Assembly: GCA_945861565.1 (NCBI GenBank)
Contig: CAMAUY010000001.1
Span: 1 to 64,000 of the forward strand
Reading direction: 5' to 3'
DNA length: 64,000 bases
Source: Akkermansia muciniphila
GTDB lineage: Bacteria; Verrucomicrobiota; Verrucomicrobiia; Limisphaerales; UBA9464
Positions 28,868-38,351 of the stretch are shown piece by piece. The notes below the pieces were generated by a model that did not search any database, was not told the origin of the DNA, and saw only the letters and a list, made by a program, of their open reading frames with translations. Within the stretch, counting starts at the first letter, position 1; every line of letters starts with the position of its first letter. The position numbers were made by a program, and so were the translations under genes.

Positions 28868-29998
28868 TTGAGTGCGCCTACGACAAATCAGAATCATCAC
28901 GTGTCCACCGCCCTCGCTGACTTTGATCTCGCGTCCCTCGGACAACAGTTTGTGACTTGGGGCTACAAACCGGGGCACGCTGCACGGGTACTCCGGGCAT
29001 TTTATTCCGGCGATGACTTCTTGCCCGCGGTCACGGAGGGTCTGCCCCGGGGACTTGTCGAGCGGATGCGGACTGGGCTTGCTCCCAGCGTCGCGACGGT
29101 GGTTGAGCGGCAGGTGGCCACCGATGGAACTACCAAGCTCCTGCTCCGTCTGGGCGATCAGCGAACCGTGGAGTCGGTGCTGATGCCCGGCTTCCGTGCG
29201 GATCGCGCCGCGGGTTGCCTTTCCTCGCAGGTCGGCTGCGCGATGGGTTGTGATTTTTGCGCTACAACCAAGACCGGATTCGAACGGAATCTAACCGCCG
29301 CAGAAATCGTCGAACAGTTTCTCGCCCTGCGTCGCGAGGCCTCCGCCCTTGGACGAAGACTTCAGACCGTCGTCTTCATGGGAATGGGCGAACCTCTTCT
29401 CAACCTCGAACACGTTCTCGCGGCCGTGCATCGGCTGGCAGACAATTCTCTCGGATCACTCGGTTGGCGGCAGATCACCGTCTCCACTGTGGGTATCGTG
29501 CCCGCCATGGATGCGCTCACCTCCACGGGCCTCAATTTCCACCTCGCAGTTTCCCTCCACGCCCCCGACGACGCCACGCGCGCCCGGTTGTTGCCCATGG
29601 GCAGGCGATTTCCCATCGCGGACATCCTGGCTGCAGCCGATCGTTTCCAAGCCCGCCGAGGGCGGCCCGTGACCATCCAGTACTGCCTGCTCGCCGGCGT
29701 GAATGACTCGCTGGACCACGCCCGTCTTCTCGCCGAATTAATCGGCACGCGCCGCATGCACATCAATTTGCTGCGCTACAATCCCACCGGCTTGAGTTTG
29801 CGAGGCGTCGCCTATGAGCCGTCTTCCGACGAAACCGCTGCGGCGTTTGCCAGCGTGTTGCGCGGACACCAGCTCGTCGCGCACTGTCGCCGTTCCCGGG
29901 GCCCGGATATTGACGCCGCTTGTGGACAACTTCGCGGTCGGGCCGCGGCGGTGCGAAATTTGGTGTCTCCAGACCCTAGTCGAGGCGGGCCACACTGA
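28868..29998 (+). CDS. rlmN: 23S rRNA (adenine(2503)-C2)-methyltransferase-like radical SAM enzyme
   Basis: SQVGCAMGCDFCATTKTGFERNLTAAEIVEQFL (CxxxCxxC); VFMGMGEPLLN; RSRGPDIDAACGQLRG. TTG start. Confidence 0.93.
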   Translation: MSAPTTNQNHHVSTALADFDLASLGQQFVTWGYKPGHAARVLRAFYSGDDFLPAVTEGLPRGLVERMRTGLAPSVATVVERQVATDGTTKLLLRLGDQRTVESVLMPGFRADRAAGCLSSQVGCAMGCDFCATTKTGFERNLTAAEIVEQFLALRREASALGRRLQTVVFMGMGEPLLNLEHVLAAVHRLADNSLGSLGWRQITVSTVGIVPAMDALTSTGLNFHLAVSLHAPDDATRARLLPMGRRFPIADILAAADRFQARRGRPVTIQYCLLAGVNDSLDHARLLAELIGTRRMHINLLRYNPTGLSLRGVAYEPSSDETAAAFASVLRGHQLVAHCRRSRGPDIDAACGQLRGRAAAVRNLVSPDPSRGGPH

Positions 29999-30272
29999 GG
30001 ATCTCCACGGCGGCAAAGGGACACCGTTCGATGCGCAGGTTCAGTTTGGGATTGCGCTCGGCGTCCAGCAACAGCTCTTCGGTCGCCAGTTGCAGCAACC
30101 CGTCCAGGGTCGTGCCGTCCTGGAGTTCAACGTGGCATCGGCGTCCCAGCGGCAACCCATTGGCTCGTGCCATCGCTTTGAAGATTTCCTGGCGCTGACC
30201 GCGCCACCGTGCCAGTCCATCCATGCCCGGTTGCTCTGCAGGCTGAAAATTTAGTTCGTCCTGGATGCTCAC
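29976..30272 (-). CDS. Hypothetical protein, 98 aa
   Basis: Compact ORF MSIQDELNFQPAEQPGMDGLARWRGQRQEIFKAMARANGLPLGRRCHVELQDGTTLDGLLQL..., convergent with rlmN. Confidence 0.55.
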   Translation of the reverse strand: MSIQDELNFQPAEQPGMDGLARWRGQRQEIFKAMARANGLPLGRRCHVELQDGTTLDGLLQLATEELLLDAERNPKLNLRIERCPFAAVEILSVARLD

Positions 30273-30473
30273 AACAAATTATCACTACTCCCGAGGATCG
30301 TCGCACTCCAGCGAATTCTGGACGAGTTCATTGGAAGGAAAATTTTCCTACGAATGGACCTGAATTGAGACCATGAACCGGGGAGTCGATTCATGGAGAA
30401 TGGACGGAGTGAGGCTGTGATTACCGCTTGAATCTGTACCGCCTCCGGGGATGATCATTCCCTCTTCCCATCA

Positions 30474-31820
30474 ATGAGCACTTCCATCACACGCCGACGT
30501 TTCATCCGATCTACGGCCCGTGCGGCGACCGTCTTTACAATTCTCAAGGCGGGTTCCGCACGCACCTACGCTGCGAACGAGAAGCTCAACATTGCTTCCA
30601 TCGGCGCCGGAGGCCAGGCGGCGGGCGACATCGGCCAGCTTGCAAGCCAGAACATCGTGGCGCTCTGTGATGTGGACTGGCGGCACGCGGCCGGCACATT
30701 CAAGAAATTTCCCGACGCGAAGAAGTTCAAGGATTACCGGAAGATGCTCGATACGATTCATAACGAGATCGACGCGGTGATCGTGGGTACTCCGGATCAT
30801 CATCACTTCTTTGCTTCGATGGCGGCCATCCGGCTGGGCAAACACGTCTACTGCGAGAAGCCGCTCACCCATTCAGTTTGGGAGGCACGAGTACTCACCA
30901 AAGCCGCGCGTGACGCGAAGGTCGCCACCCAAATGGGGAACCAGGCGCAGGCTTCCGAGGAAACCCGCCGGCTCCAGGAATTCGTCTTGGACGGCGTGAT
31001 CGGCCCGATTCGTGAAGTGCACATCTGGACCGACCGTCCGTCGCGCGGCCTGTTCGCCGAGTACTGGCCGCAGGGTGTGACCCGGCCTTCGGATTCACCC
31101 GCTGTGCCGGATACACTGGATTGGGACTTGTGGCTGGGTCCGGCCCCGTGGCGCCCGTATCACCCGGCCTATCTTCCGGCGAAGTGGCGCGGCTGGTGGG
31201 ATTTTGGAACGGGCGCGCTGGGTGACATCGCGTGTCATTATTTCGATCCGGTCTTCCGCGCGTTGAAGCTCGGCGCCCCGATTAGCGTCGAGGCGTCCTC
31301 GACCCGCGTGAACGAGGAGACCTATCCGCTCGGATCGATGATCACCTATCAGTTTCCTGCACGCGGCGAGATGCCGGCGGTGAGATTAGTATGGTACGAC
31401 GGCGGGTTGCGGCCACCCCGTCCGCCGCAGATGAAGGATAACGATCTCATGGGCGACAACGGCCACCTGCTCGTTGGCGACAAGGGCATTATCACCACGG
31501 ATTGGAGCAAGTGGCGCCTCTATCCAGAGAAACTCGCCACGGAATACGGCGAGCCAACGAAGCGGCTGCCGCGCTCGCCGGGGCACCATCGGGAATGGGT
31601 CATTGCATGCAAGGGTGGACCCAATGCGGGTTCTAATTTTGACTGGGCCGGTCCGATGACCGAGACCGTTCTGCTTGGCAACGTCGCATTGCGAACGCAG
31701 CTTCGCGAGCGTCTAACCCGTGCGCCGTTGAAGTGGGACGTGGAGAAGGGTGCCTTCAGCAATGTTGCCGAGGCAGATCCGTTTCTTCGCCGGGAGTATC
31801 GATCGGGATGGACGGTCTGA
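30474..31820 (+). CDS. Gfo/Idh/MocA family oxidoreductase (Tat-type N-terminus)
   Basis: SITRRRFIRSTARAATVFTIL; LNIASIGAGGQAAGDIGQL; VIVGTPDHHHFFASMAAIRLGKHVYCEKPLTHSVWEAR. Confidence 0.95.
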   Translation: MSTSITRRRFIRSTARAATVFTILKAGSARTYAANEKLNIASIGAGGQAAGDIGQLASQNIVALCDVDWRHAAGTFKKFPDAKKFKDYRKMLDTIHNEIDAVIVGTPDHHHFFASMAAIRLGKHVYCEKPLTHSVWEARVLTKAARDAKVATQMGNQAQASEETRRLQEFVLDGVIGPIREVHIWTDRPSRGLFAEYWPQGVTRPSDSPAVPDTLDWDLWLGPAPWRPYHPAYLPAKWRGWWDFGTGALGDIACHYFDPVFRALKLGAPISVEASSTRVNEETYPLGSMITYQFPARGEMPAVRLVWYDGGLRPPRPPQMKDNDLMGDNGHLLVGDKGIITTDWSKWRLYPEKLATEYGEPTKRLPRSPGHHREWVIACKGGPNAGSNFDWAGPMTETVLLGNVALRTQLRERLTRAPLKWDVEKGAFSNVAEADPFLRREYRSGWTV

Positions 31821-31925
31821 AAAAGTCGGGCCCAATCCGAATGGGCGACATATCCGGGTTCATGAAGGAGCTAAAACAGCGGTTTAGCCGACGACGACAG
31901 GGACGGCGCGCTATCGGGGGCGGCG

Positions 31926-32517
31926 GACTGGGGCGACGAAGGCTTCAATTGGATGTACCCTTACTACAATCCATCTCTCAAACTCTTCGTCTGCCCGGCC
32001 ACGCGGAACTATTTGCGGACGACAAACCGCCCCTATGACGACACCGGCCGCAACAATCCTTGAGGCCGTAGCCTGAAGGAACGTCGACACGACACCGCGA
32101 TGTATAATCCGGATATTGAGAACAACGCCGGAGAAAATGGGGCGACCAACGGCACCAGTTACGAGGTCTTCGGCTTCCTCACTTCCAAGTTTCTCAAGAC
32201 CCAGAATCGTTGCGCCAACTACGAGCTCATCAAGCCCGGGGGCGGCGATCCCGCACTCACATCGCTGAAGGGGACGCGCATCAGTCCATCCGACAATTGG
32301 CTGATACAATGGGCTGATTCTAGACGATGACGATCCCCAGTTGCTGCCCGGTTCAAAGCCGGATTATCCAGACCGCGGGGATAATCATGGTCCTGAGGGC
32401 AATAATGTGGTCTTTGCCGACGGCCACGCCGAATGGGTTTCGGCCAAGCGCTGGATCCGAAGTTATGTCGTCGGCAACGATTTCCCCATCCTAGGCCGGG
32501 ACAAACTCGCCTTCTGA
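31926..32517 (+). pseudogene. Frameshifted prepilin-type (type II pseudopilin / H-X9-DG) protein remnant
   Basis: Frame pieces DWGDEGFNWMYPYYNPSLKLFVCPATRNYLRTTNRPYDDTGRNNP*; NGTSYEVFGFLTSKFLKTQNR..; [62 protein letters not shown]. The order matches C-terminal halves of such proteins. Confidence 0.7.
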
Positions 32518-32645
32518 CCCGCGGCGGCATCCTTTCTCCCCAATCGTACCGAAACACACTACGTAGCCGCGGAGCGTTAAAAAAAGGGGAACTCTGTTTG
32601 TTGCGGGCGGTCCCTTAGCCCGGCATCACGGATGGAATAAATCCC

Positions 32646-34295
32646 TTATCGTTTCGCCAACGAGCGTATCTGCTCATCGGTTAGCGCCCGGCGAAAAACC
32701 TGCACATCCGCCAGTGAACCGTTGAGAAAATCGCCGGCACCAGCCCCGATTTGCCACGGCTGGTCACTGTTAAGATTCAGCCGCCCGGCATCCGCAGTCA
32801 GGGAAACTGCGACCAGCTTGCCGTCCACGAACAACCGCAGCTTTTCCCCGACCCGTTGGGCCGCGATGTGATGCCAGCCCGCGGGAAATTCCTCGTCCCA
32901 CGTCACGCAAGCGCCCGTTTGCATCGACCACACCTTCCCGGATGGCAACGTGCTGGCGAACAGCCGGCCGACATGCGCGGCCATCGTCCACACGCGGCGA
33001 TATTTCACGTCCGGCGTGGTGTCGAGCTGCTTGAGCATTGTCCACGTCCCACCGCCGTCGTAACGATAGATCTGCCCGAGCGGCAACGTGCCGGCATAGA
33101 AGCTGCCGTTGTGGACCATCATGCCCATCACTTCCAGCTCAGTGCCCAACCGGCCACGGTCCTGCCAAGCTTGGCTCTCCCACGCGAAGACCTTGCCCGT
33201 CGGCCAGGCCGCGACCTGCCATTGGCCGCGATAGGTGGCGAAAGAATACATCTGCGTGTTTTCCGGTTCGCCGACCCGGCCGAGATCGGTCCACTGCTCG
33301 CCGTCAAACCGATACACGTTGCCGTGGTCGTAACTGGTGGCCCAGAGGTTTCCATCAAAAACACCGAGCGCTTCCACCCGTTTCCCATTGGGCACCGGGA
33401 GTGCCGTCCAGCTCTTGCCGCCGTCGTGGCGATGAAGCGCCGCTGGCTTATACAACGAGCCGACAAAGAGCCTGCCACGGTAAATCACCATGCCGCCGAC
33501 GGCTTCCATTTCGGGAAAGTGCGCAATCTGTTCCCACTTGCCCTCGCCCAAGCAACGGAAGATTCGCCCGCCCAGGTGTGGATTTTCCGACTCCGCCAGC
33601 GACGAGCCGCCAAGACGATACTTGCCCGAGCCGACAAACAACTCGCCCTTGCCCGCGCACATCGCCGTAATGCTGTTGGCCCGGTCGGGCGAGCCGCAGT
33701 CGGTCCACTTCCCGGCGCCGTCGTAGCGATAGACGTGTCCGGCCTGGTCCTTTCCGGCTTCGCACGTGCCGGCGTAGAGTTTGCCTCGATAAACCGCCAT
33801 CGATTGCGCGAAGACGGCAGCGCCGGGCCGGCCTTCATCTGTGAACTGCGGCTCGGTCCCCGCATCAAGCCCGAATTGCAGCTGGCGCGAATTCGGTTGG
33901 GAATGTGTGACGCCGGTGTGCTGCCGAAGACTTAGATGGAATCCCGTCCGAGACCGCGAATCGAACTGGCTGACCAGATCGCCGATGTCATCGTCGAGTT
34001 CGGCCGCCGTGTCGATCCACAGGGAAAGGGTGAAATCTTCTTTGCCCAGCGACGGCGCGGACGCGGCCGGAATGGTGATGCGACTGCCACGGCCGTTGAA
34101 GCGCGCAAACATCGCCGGGGAAGTCGCAGTCTTTCCGGGTAAATACTCTACCTCAGCCGCTGTCCCGTGCGCCCCACCCACGGCGTCCCGCGAGTTGCCA
34201 TCCAGCTTCCAACGAGACACCGACCCTTCGGCTGCGTGCGGTGCGGCCTGCGGCACCACCAGCAGGGCGGCGAGGAGTGTGAGTGTGTGTTTCAT
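32646..34295 (-). CDS. Secreted LamG/concanavalin-like and beta-propeller (Kelch/sialidase-like) protein
   Basis: Signal peptide MKHTLTLLAALLVVPQAAPHA; LamG-like FTLSLWIDTA..; repeats such as YRGKLYAGT, YRGRLFVGS, HNGSFYAGT; C-terminal LSLTADAGRLNLNSDQPWQIGAG..LADVQVFRRALTDEQI. Confidence 0.75.
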   Translation of the reverse strand: MKHTLTLLAALLVVPQAAPHAAEGSVSRWKLDGNSRDAVGGAHGTAAEVEYLPGKTATSPAMFARFNGRGSRITIPAASAPSLGKEDFTLSLWIDTAAELDDDIGDLVSQFDSRSRTGFHLSLRQHTGVTHSQPNSRQLQFGLDAGTEPQFTDEGRPGAAVFAQSMAVYRGKLYAGTCEAGKDQAGHVYRYDGAGKWTDCGSPDRANSITAMCAGKGELFVGSGKYRLGGSSLAESENPHLGGRIFRCLGEGKWEQIAHFPEMEAVGGMVIYRGRLFVGSLYKPAALHRHDGGKSWTALPVPNGKRVEALGVFDGNLWATSYDHGNVYRFDGEQWTDLGRVGEPENTQMYSFATYRGQWQVAAWPTGKVFAWESQAWQDRGRLGTELEVMGMMVHNGSFYAGTLPLGQIYRYDGGGTWTMLKQLDTTPDVKYRRVWTMAAHVGRLFASTLPSGKVWSMQTGACVTWDEEFPAGWHHIAAQRVGEKLRLFVDGKLVAVSLTADAGRLNLNSDQPWQIGAGAGDFLNGSLADVQVFRRALTDEQIRSLAKR

Positions 34296-34519
34296 GGAAT
34301 GAGTTTTTTCAAAATGGGCTTCAGCTTCTGCGCCTACACCGCAAAGCCTGCGTGCGAGAGGTGGATACGCTCCGGCGTGAAGAGTTCTTTGACAACCCGG
34401 TACCCTCGGACGAATGGAAAAGCAACATCCCTGACATCCTTAAAAATCCCAGCCTTAGTTTTAGCGGGTAGTTTTAGTTTTCAGAAATTTCTACTTAACC
34501 TATTGCAATGGAGACTGGT

Positions 34520-34591
<72 letters not shown>

Positions 34592-34797
34592 CCGTTTCGG
34601 GAGGATGGATGGGTTGCAGGCTGACTGAACGCCGGGTGAACAGTCAACTGTCGCTTCCACCGCCTCGCCATGCGCAAACCGGGGGATAGTTCGCCTCGGG
34701 ATCCCGTTTGCGGCAAGTGGATTCGCCTTGGCATTTCGCTAAAGGCGTCAAAGTGTCGACTTGCCGTATCGATCGATTCTTCCTCTATCCTCCAGCA

Positions 34798-35676
34798 ATG
34801 AACGCACCTTCCTCCCCCTCCGTCCTCGCCCCGTGGCTGATCGCCGCTCGGGACCGTTGCCCGTTTGCCAGGTGGGCTGCTCTCTTCGCCCCGTTTATTT
34901 GCCTGACGCTTGCCGTGCACTGCGCTGGGACCGTGTCGGCGGTGCCGCTGCCGGGCGCGTTTTCTCACAACGATTATCAACATCCACGACCGCTCCTGGA
35001 TGCACTGGAGCAGGGATTTTGTTCGGTTGAGGCCGACATTTACCCGGTGGACGGAAAGCTCCTCGTCGCCCACGACCGGGATCGTACACAGCCTGACCAT
35101 ACCCTGGAAGGACTCTACCTGCAGCCTCTCCAAAAACGAGTCGATGGGAACGGCGGTCGTGTGTTTCCGGGCGGACCCGAGTTCTTACTATTGATCGATA
35201 TAAAGGCGTCCGCCGAGGAGAGTTATCGGCTCCTCCGCCCACTGCTGGAACACCATGCCGCGATGCTGACTCGGTTCACAGCATCGGCCACGATTACCGG
35301 GGCTGTCACCGTCATCCTCAGTGGTGATCGTCCGATCGAACTGCTTCGCCGCGAGACCAATCGGTGGTGTGCGCTGGATGGTCGCCTTCCCGATCTTGAC
35401 GACAATCCATCGCCGCACCTGTTTCCCCTGGTGAGTGCCAGTTGGTCTCCGACATTTTCCTTGATGGAGAACGAAGCTTTGCCGGAATCGGATCGCGCCA
35501 GGCTGCTGGAGTATGTTCGGCGGGCCCACGCGCAGGGGCGCCGAATTCGGTTTTGGGGGATCCAGGATCAGCCATACGCCTGGAGGGAAATGCAGCGGGC
35601 GGGTGTGGATTTGATTAACTCCGACAATCTTACGGGGTTGGCGCGGTTTCTATCTCCCAAAGGTGCATCCCGCTGA
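34798..35676 (+). CDS. PI-PLC/glycerophosphodiester phosphodiesterase-like secreted protein (AIM6-like)
   Basis: AFSHNDYQHPRPLLDALEQGFCSVEADIYPVDGKLLVAHDRDRTQPDHTLEGLYLQPL.. and C-terminal VDLINSDNLTGLARFL. Confidence 0.8.
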   Translation: MNAPSSPSVLAPWLIAARDRCPFARWAALFAPFICLTLAVHCAGTVSAVPLPGAFSHNDYQHPRPLLDALEQGFCSVEADIYPVDGKLLVAHDRDRTQPDHTLEGLYLQPLQKRVDGNGGRVFPGGPEFLLLIDIKASAEESYRLLRPLLEHHAAMLTRFTASATITGAVTVILSGDRPIELLRRETNRWCALDGRLPDLDDNPSPHLFPLVSASWSPTFSLMENEALPESDRARLLEYVRRAHAQGRRIRFWGIQDQPYAWREMQRAGVDLINSDNLTGLARFLSPKGASR

Positions 35677-35821
35677 TCGCCACGGCGCGACGCGCGACGG
35701 ATTCCGGGGGGTGCTCATTCAGGGATTGTCCGACCGAACTTGTCCGTCTTGAATCACGAAAAAGCACATTACTATTGACCGACCCCATAGGTTGTCTGTG
35801 ATTGTGGTGATTTTTCCATTT

Positions 35822-35861
35822 TGTGAAACTGTGGTTTCGTGATACTGTGATGTTGTGAAAA
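35822..35861 (+). promoter_or_regulatory. Five 8-bp-period TGTGA-like half-sites over the antitoxin start (putative autoregulatory operator)
   Basis: tgtgaaac|tgtggttt|cgtgatac|tgtgatgt|tgtgaaaa; the last unit contains the GTG start at 35855. Confidence 0.6.
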
Positions 35862-36109
35862 ATATCACTGTCGCTCTCGATGACGAAACCTATCGCAAGG
35901 CCCGCATCGCCGCAGCCCAGCGGGAAGTCTCCGTCTCCGCACTTGTGAAAAAATTTCTCGTCACGCTCACTGCCGAGATTCCTCCGTCTCGGAATCTGAA
36001 GCGGGAGCAGGAAGTCTTGCTCGACTCCATCTGGCAGCGCCACTCCGGCTTTACCACAACCGAGAACCTCTCCCGCGACGACCTCCACGAACGCCATGCC
36101 CTTCATTGA
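35855..36109 (+). CDS. Ribbon-helix-helix type antitoxin (VapB-like)
   Basis: MKNITVALDDETYRKARIAAAQREVSVSALVKKFL; overlaps the downstream PIN gene. Confidence 0.85.
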   Translation: MKNITVALDDETYRKARIAAAQREVSVSALVKKFLVTLTAEIPPSRNLKREQEVLLDSIWQRHSGFTTTENLSRDDLHERHALH

Positions 36110-36503
36110 CACCAACGTCCTTCTCTATGGCGTTTGCCCCGCCAGCAATGAACGAGCTAAGGCCGAGACGGCGAGGGACATCCTCCGGCGCGACGACCTC
36201 ACGCTCTCGGTTCAGGTGCTTCAGGAATTCTACGTTCAGGCCACCCGCCCAACCAGAGCACAGCCGCTTTCCCATGCGGAAGCGACGGCTTTGATCGATC
36301 TCTGGCTCCGCTTTTCCGTCGTCGAACTCTCCGTGCCACTCATGCGCACCGCCCTGCGTATCAAGGACCGCTACCAGACTTCCTACTGGGATGCGGCCAT
36401 CCTTGCCGCCGCCGCGATTGCAGGCTGTGACGAACTCCTTTCCGAAGACCTCAACCCTGGCCAGACCTACGACGGCGTCCGCGTCGTCAACCCCTTTCTC
36501 TAA
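36096..36503 (+). CDS. PIN domain toxin (VapC-like)
   Basis: MPFIDTNVLLYGVCPASNERAKAETARDIL; YQTSYWDAAILAAAAIAGCDELLSEDLNPGQTYDGVRVVNPF. Confidence 0.92.
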   Translation: MPFIDTNVLLYGVCPASNERAKAETARDILRRDDLTLSVQVLQEFYVQATRPTRAQPLSHAEATALIDLWLRFSVVELSVPLMRTALRIKDRYQTSYWDAAILAAAAIAGCDELLSEDLNPGQTYDGVRVVNPFL

Positions 36504-36561
36504 CTGAAATTGGCTTCCGAGCATCAAATTCGCGGATAGATGGAAAAAGTGTCAACACAAG

Positions 36562-38310
36562 TCATTGTACAGGCGAGTCCTGGGGCGGCAACGTCGGGAG
36601 TGATCGTCGTCGCGGGACGACCCGGCCGAGGCCTATGCGGATGCCGAGTCCACACCACCAGGCCACACAGATCCACCCGAAGACGTCTCCGTATTGGGTA
36701 TAGAATGTCGTGACTCTGGGCTGTGCGCGGGCCGGCAATGGAAGTGCGATCGTTAGGAATCCGGGGCCGTAGACATTGCCGGATTCGCGTCCGAGGATGT
36801 CACGGAACCGCCCGTGTGCGTCGATCCAGCCGGTGAGTCCATTGTTAGCGACGCGCACCAGCGGAATACCATTCTCCACCGCTCGAAATGCTGTGCTGGC
36901 GGCGTGCTGCCATTGAGCAGAACCTTCACCAAACCAGCCGTCATTGGTCAATTCGAGGAGGAAGTCGACATCGGGAGTTGCGTATTCCCGGGTGTAGTGA
37001 GGGAAATTATCTTCAAAGCAAATTAGAGGGGACGCCACGGGTCCGTTGCTGCCGAGTTGAAACGGGACCGGCTCTTTTCCAGCCGTCAGGCTTCCGCTTA
37101 CCGGCGTCAGCCATTTCATGAACGGCAGCCAGTGTTCCAACGGGATGGTTTCCCCGAAAATGACCAATTGTCGTTTGCGATAGGTCCTGGCAAAGCGGCC
37201 GTTTGGATCAAAGAGAAACGCGCTGTTGTAGGCATTCGTCGCCTCCGGAAGAATTTCCAGATCGTCCGAACCAAATATCCAGTAACAGCCCGCCGACGCG
37301 GTTAGAGCCAGCATCCGATCGAATTGATCTCGCCCGATAGACGGCAGGGAACCTTCCGGCCAGATCAACACCGTGGGTTTGCCGATGAGAGCCTTTTCCG
37401 AGAGCGCGTAGATCTGTTCGAATCGATTGGTGCTGCCATCGGTATCCCAGAGGAGCGTTTGCGGGATGCTCGGTTGAATCAGTGCCAGGGTGATGAGTCG
37501 GGTGTCGGCGGAGGATGGAACGGTAATGCAGTGCAGGCCCCAACCCGTTACCGCGAGGAGAACGAACAAAGGCAGACGCAGGTCCGCAGCCCATTCCCAT
37601 GGAAACTTGGAGGGCTGGCCGTGGAGAATTGCGGGGAGTGGGCATCGACTGCGCAGGGCTTGGTAGAGTCGATGGGCTACCAGCGCAACGGAAACGGACA
37701 CCCAGCACACGAGGAAGGAGAGGCCGTAGATGCCGGTAAATGAACTGATCTGGATCAACGGCGCATTGCGGTATTGAGAGATGCCCAGGAAATTCCAGGG
37801 GAATCCGGATAGAAATCGGCCGAGGATCATTTCGCCCAGAACCCATGCGGCCGGGACGGAAAGAAGTACGACCGTCCGTGAAATCCAGGGCATCGCCTCG
37901 CACCGGTGGAGAAAATGGTTATTGGAATCGAGTGAATTCGGAGTGGATCTCGACGCTTCGTCGCGGGTGGGATGGGCTGGGAACGCGGCGGGCATGCCGT
38001 GCCACACGAGCAATGTCCAGGCGGCCGGGTATAAGGCGCAATAGGCAGAGAGCGCCAACCATCCAGCGACGGCTCCGGCAGGGAATGGGATATAGAGCAG
38101 CCAACCAAGAGAAACGAGATAGTGGGTAAGTCCGGCAATGTAAGCAGTCCGAAATGTTCTGCCACGGGGCAGGCCGATTGTGACCGTTAGGAGCAAGCCG
38201 GGAGCGATCCAGGCAAATCCTGACCAACCTGGTTTGGGATAGGACAGTGCGAGCAGTAGTCCCACGGCGGCCGCCCATGGATACCGGTATAATTCGGGTG
38301 GTGCTCGCAA
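36562..38310 (-). CDS. lnt: Apolipoprotein N-acyltransferase
   Basis: FPWNFLGISQYRNAPLIQISSFTGIYGLSFLV; LIWPEGSLP; ICFEDNFPHYTRE; LLELTNDGWFGEGSAQWQH. Confidence 0.93.
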   Translation of the reverse strand: MRAPPELYRYPWAAAVGLLLALSYPKPGWSGFAWIAPGLLLTVTIGLPRGRTFRTAYIAGLTHYLVSLGWLLYIPFPAGAVAGWLALSAYCALYPAAWTLLVWHGMPAAFPAHPTRDEASRSTPNSLDSNNHFLHRCEAMPWISRTVVLLSVPAAWVLGEMILGRFLSGFPWNFLGISQYRNAPLIQISSFTGIYGLSFLVCWVSVSVALVAHRLYQALRSRCPLPAILHGQPSKFPWEWAADLRLPLFVLLAVTGWGLHCITVPSSADTRLITLALIQPSIPQTLLWDTDGSTNRFEQIYALSEKALIGKPTVLIWPEGSLPSIGRDQFDRMLALTASAGCYWIFGSDDLEILPEATNAYNSAFLFDPNGRFARTYRKRQLVIFGETIPLEHWLPFMKWLTPVSGSLTAGKEPVPFQLGSNGPVASPLICFEDNFPHYTREYATPDVDFLLELTNDGWFGEGSAQWQHAASTAFRAVENGIPLVRVANNGLTGWIDAHGRFRDILGRESGNVYGPGFLTIALPLPARAQPRVTTFYTQYGDVFGWICVAWWCGLGIRIGLGRVVPRRRSLPTLPPQDSPVQ

Positions 38311-38351
38311 ACGCAGGGAGACTGGGACGGATCCGGTGTCAGGATTAAAAA

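Noticed and set aside
32751-33935. 394-aa plus-strand ORF
   Set aside because: Antisense of the LamG/propeller gene; no recognisable motifs.
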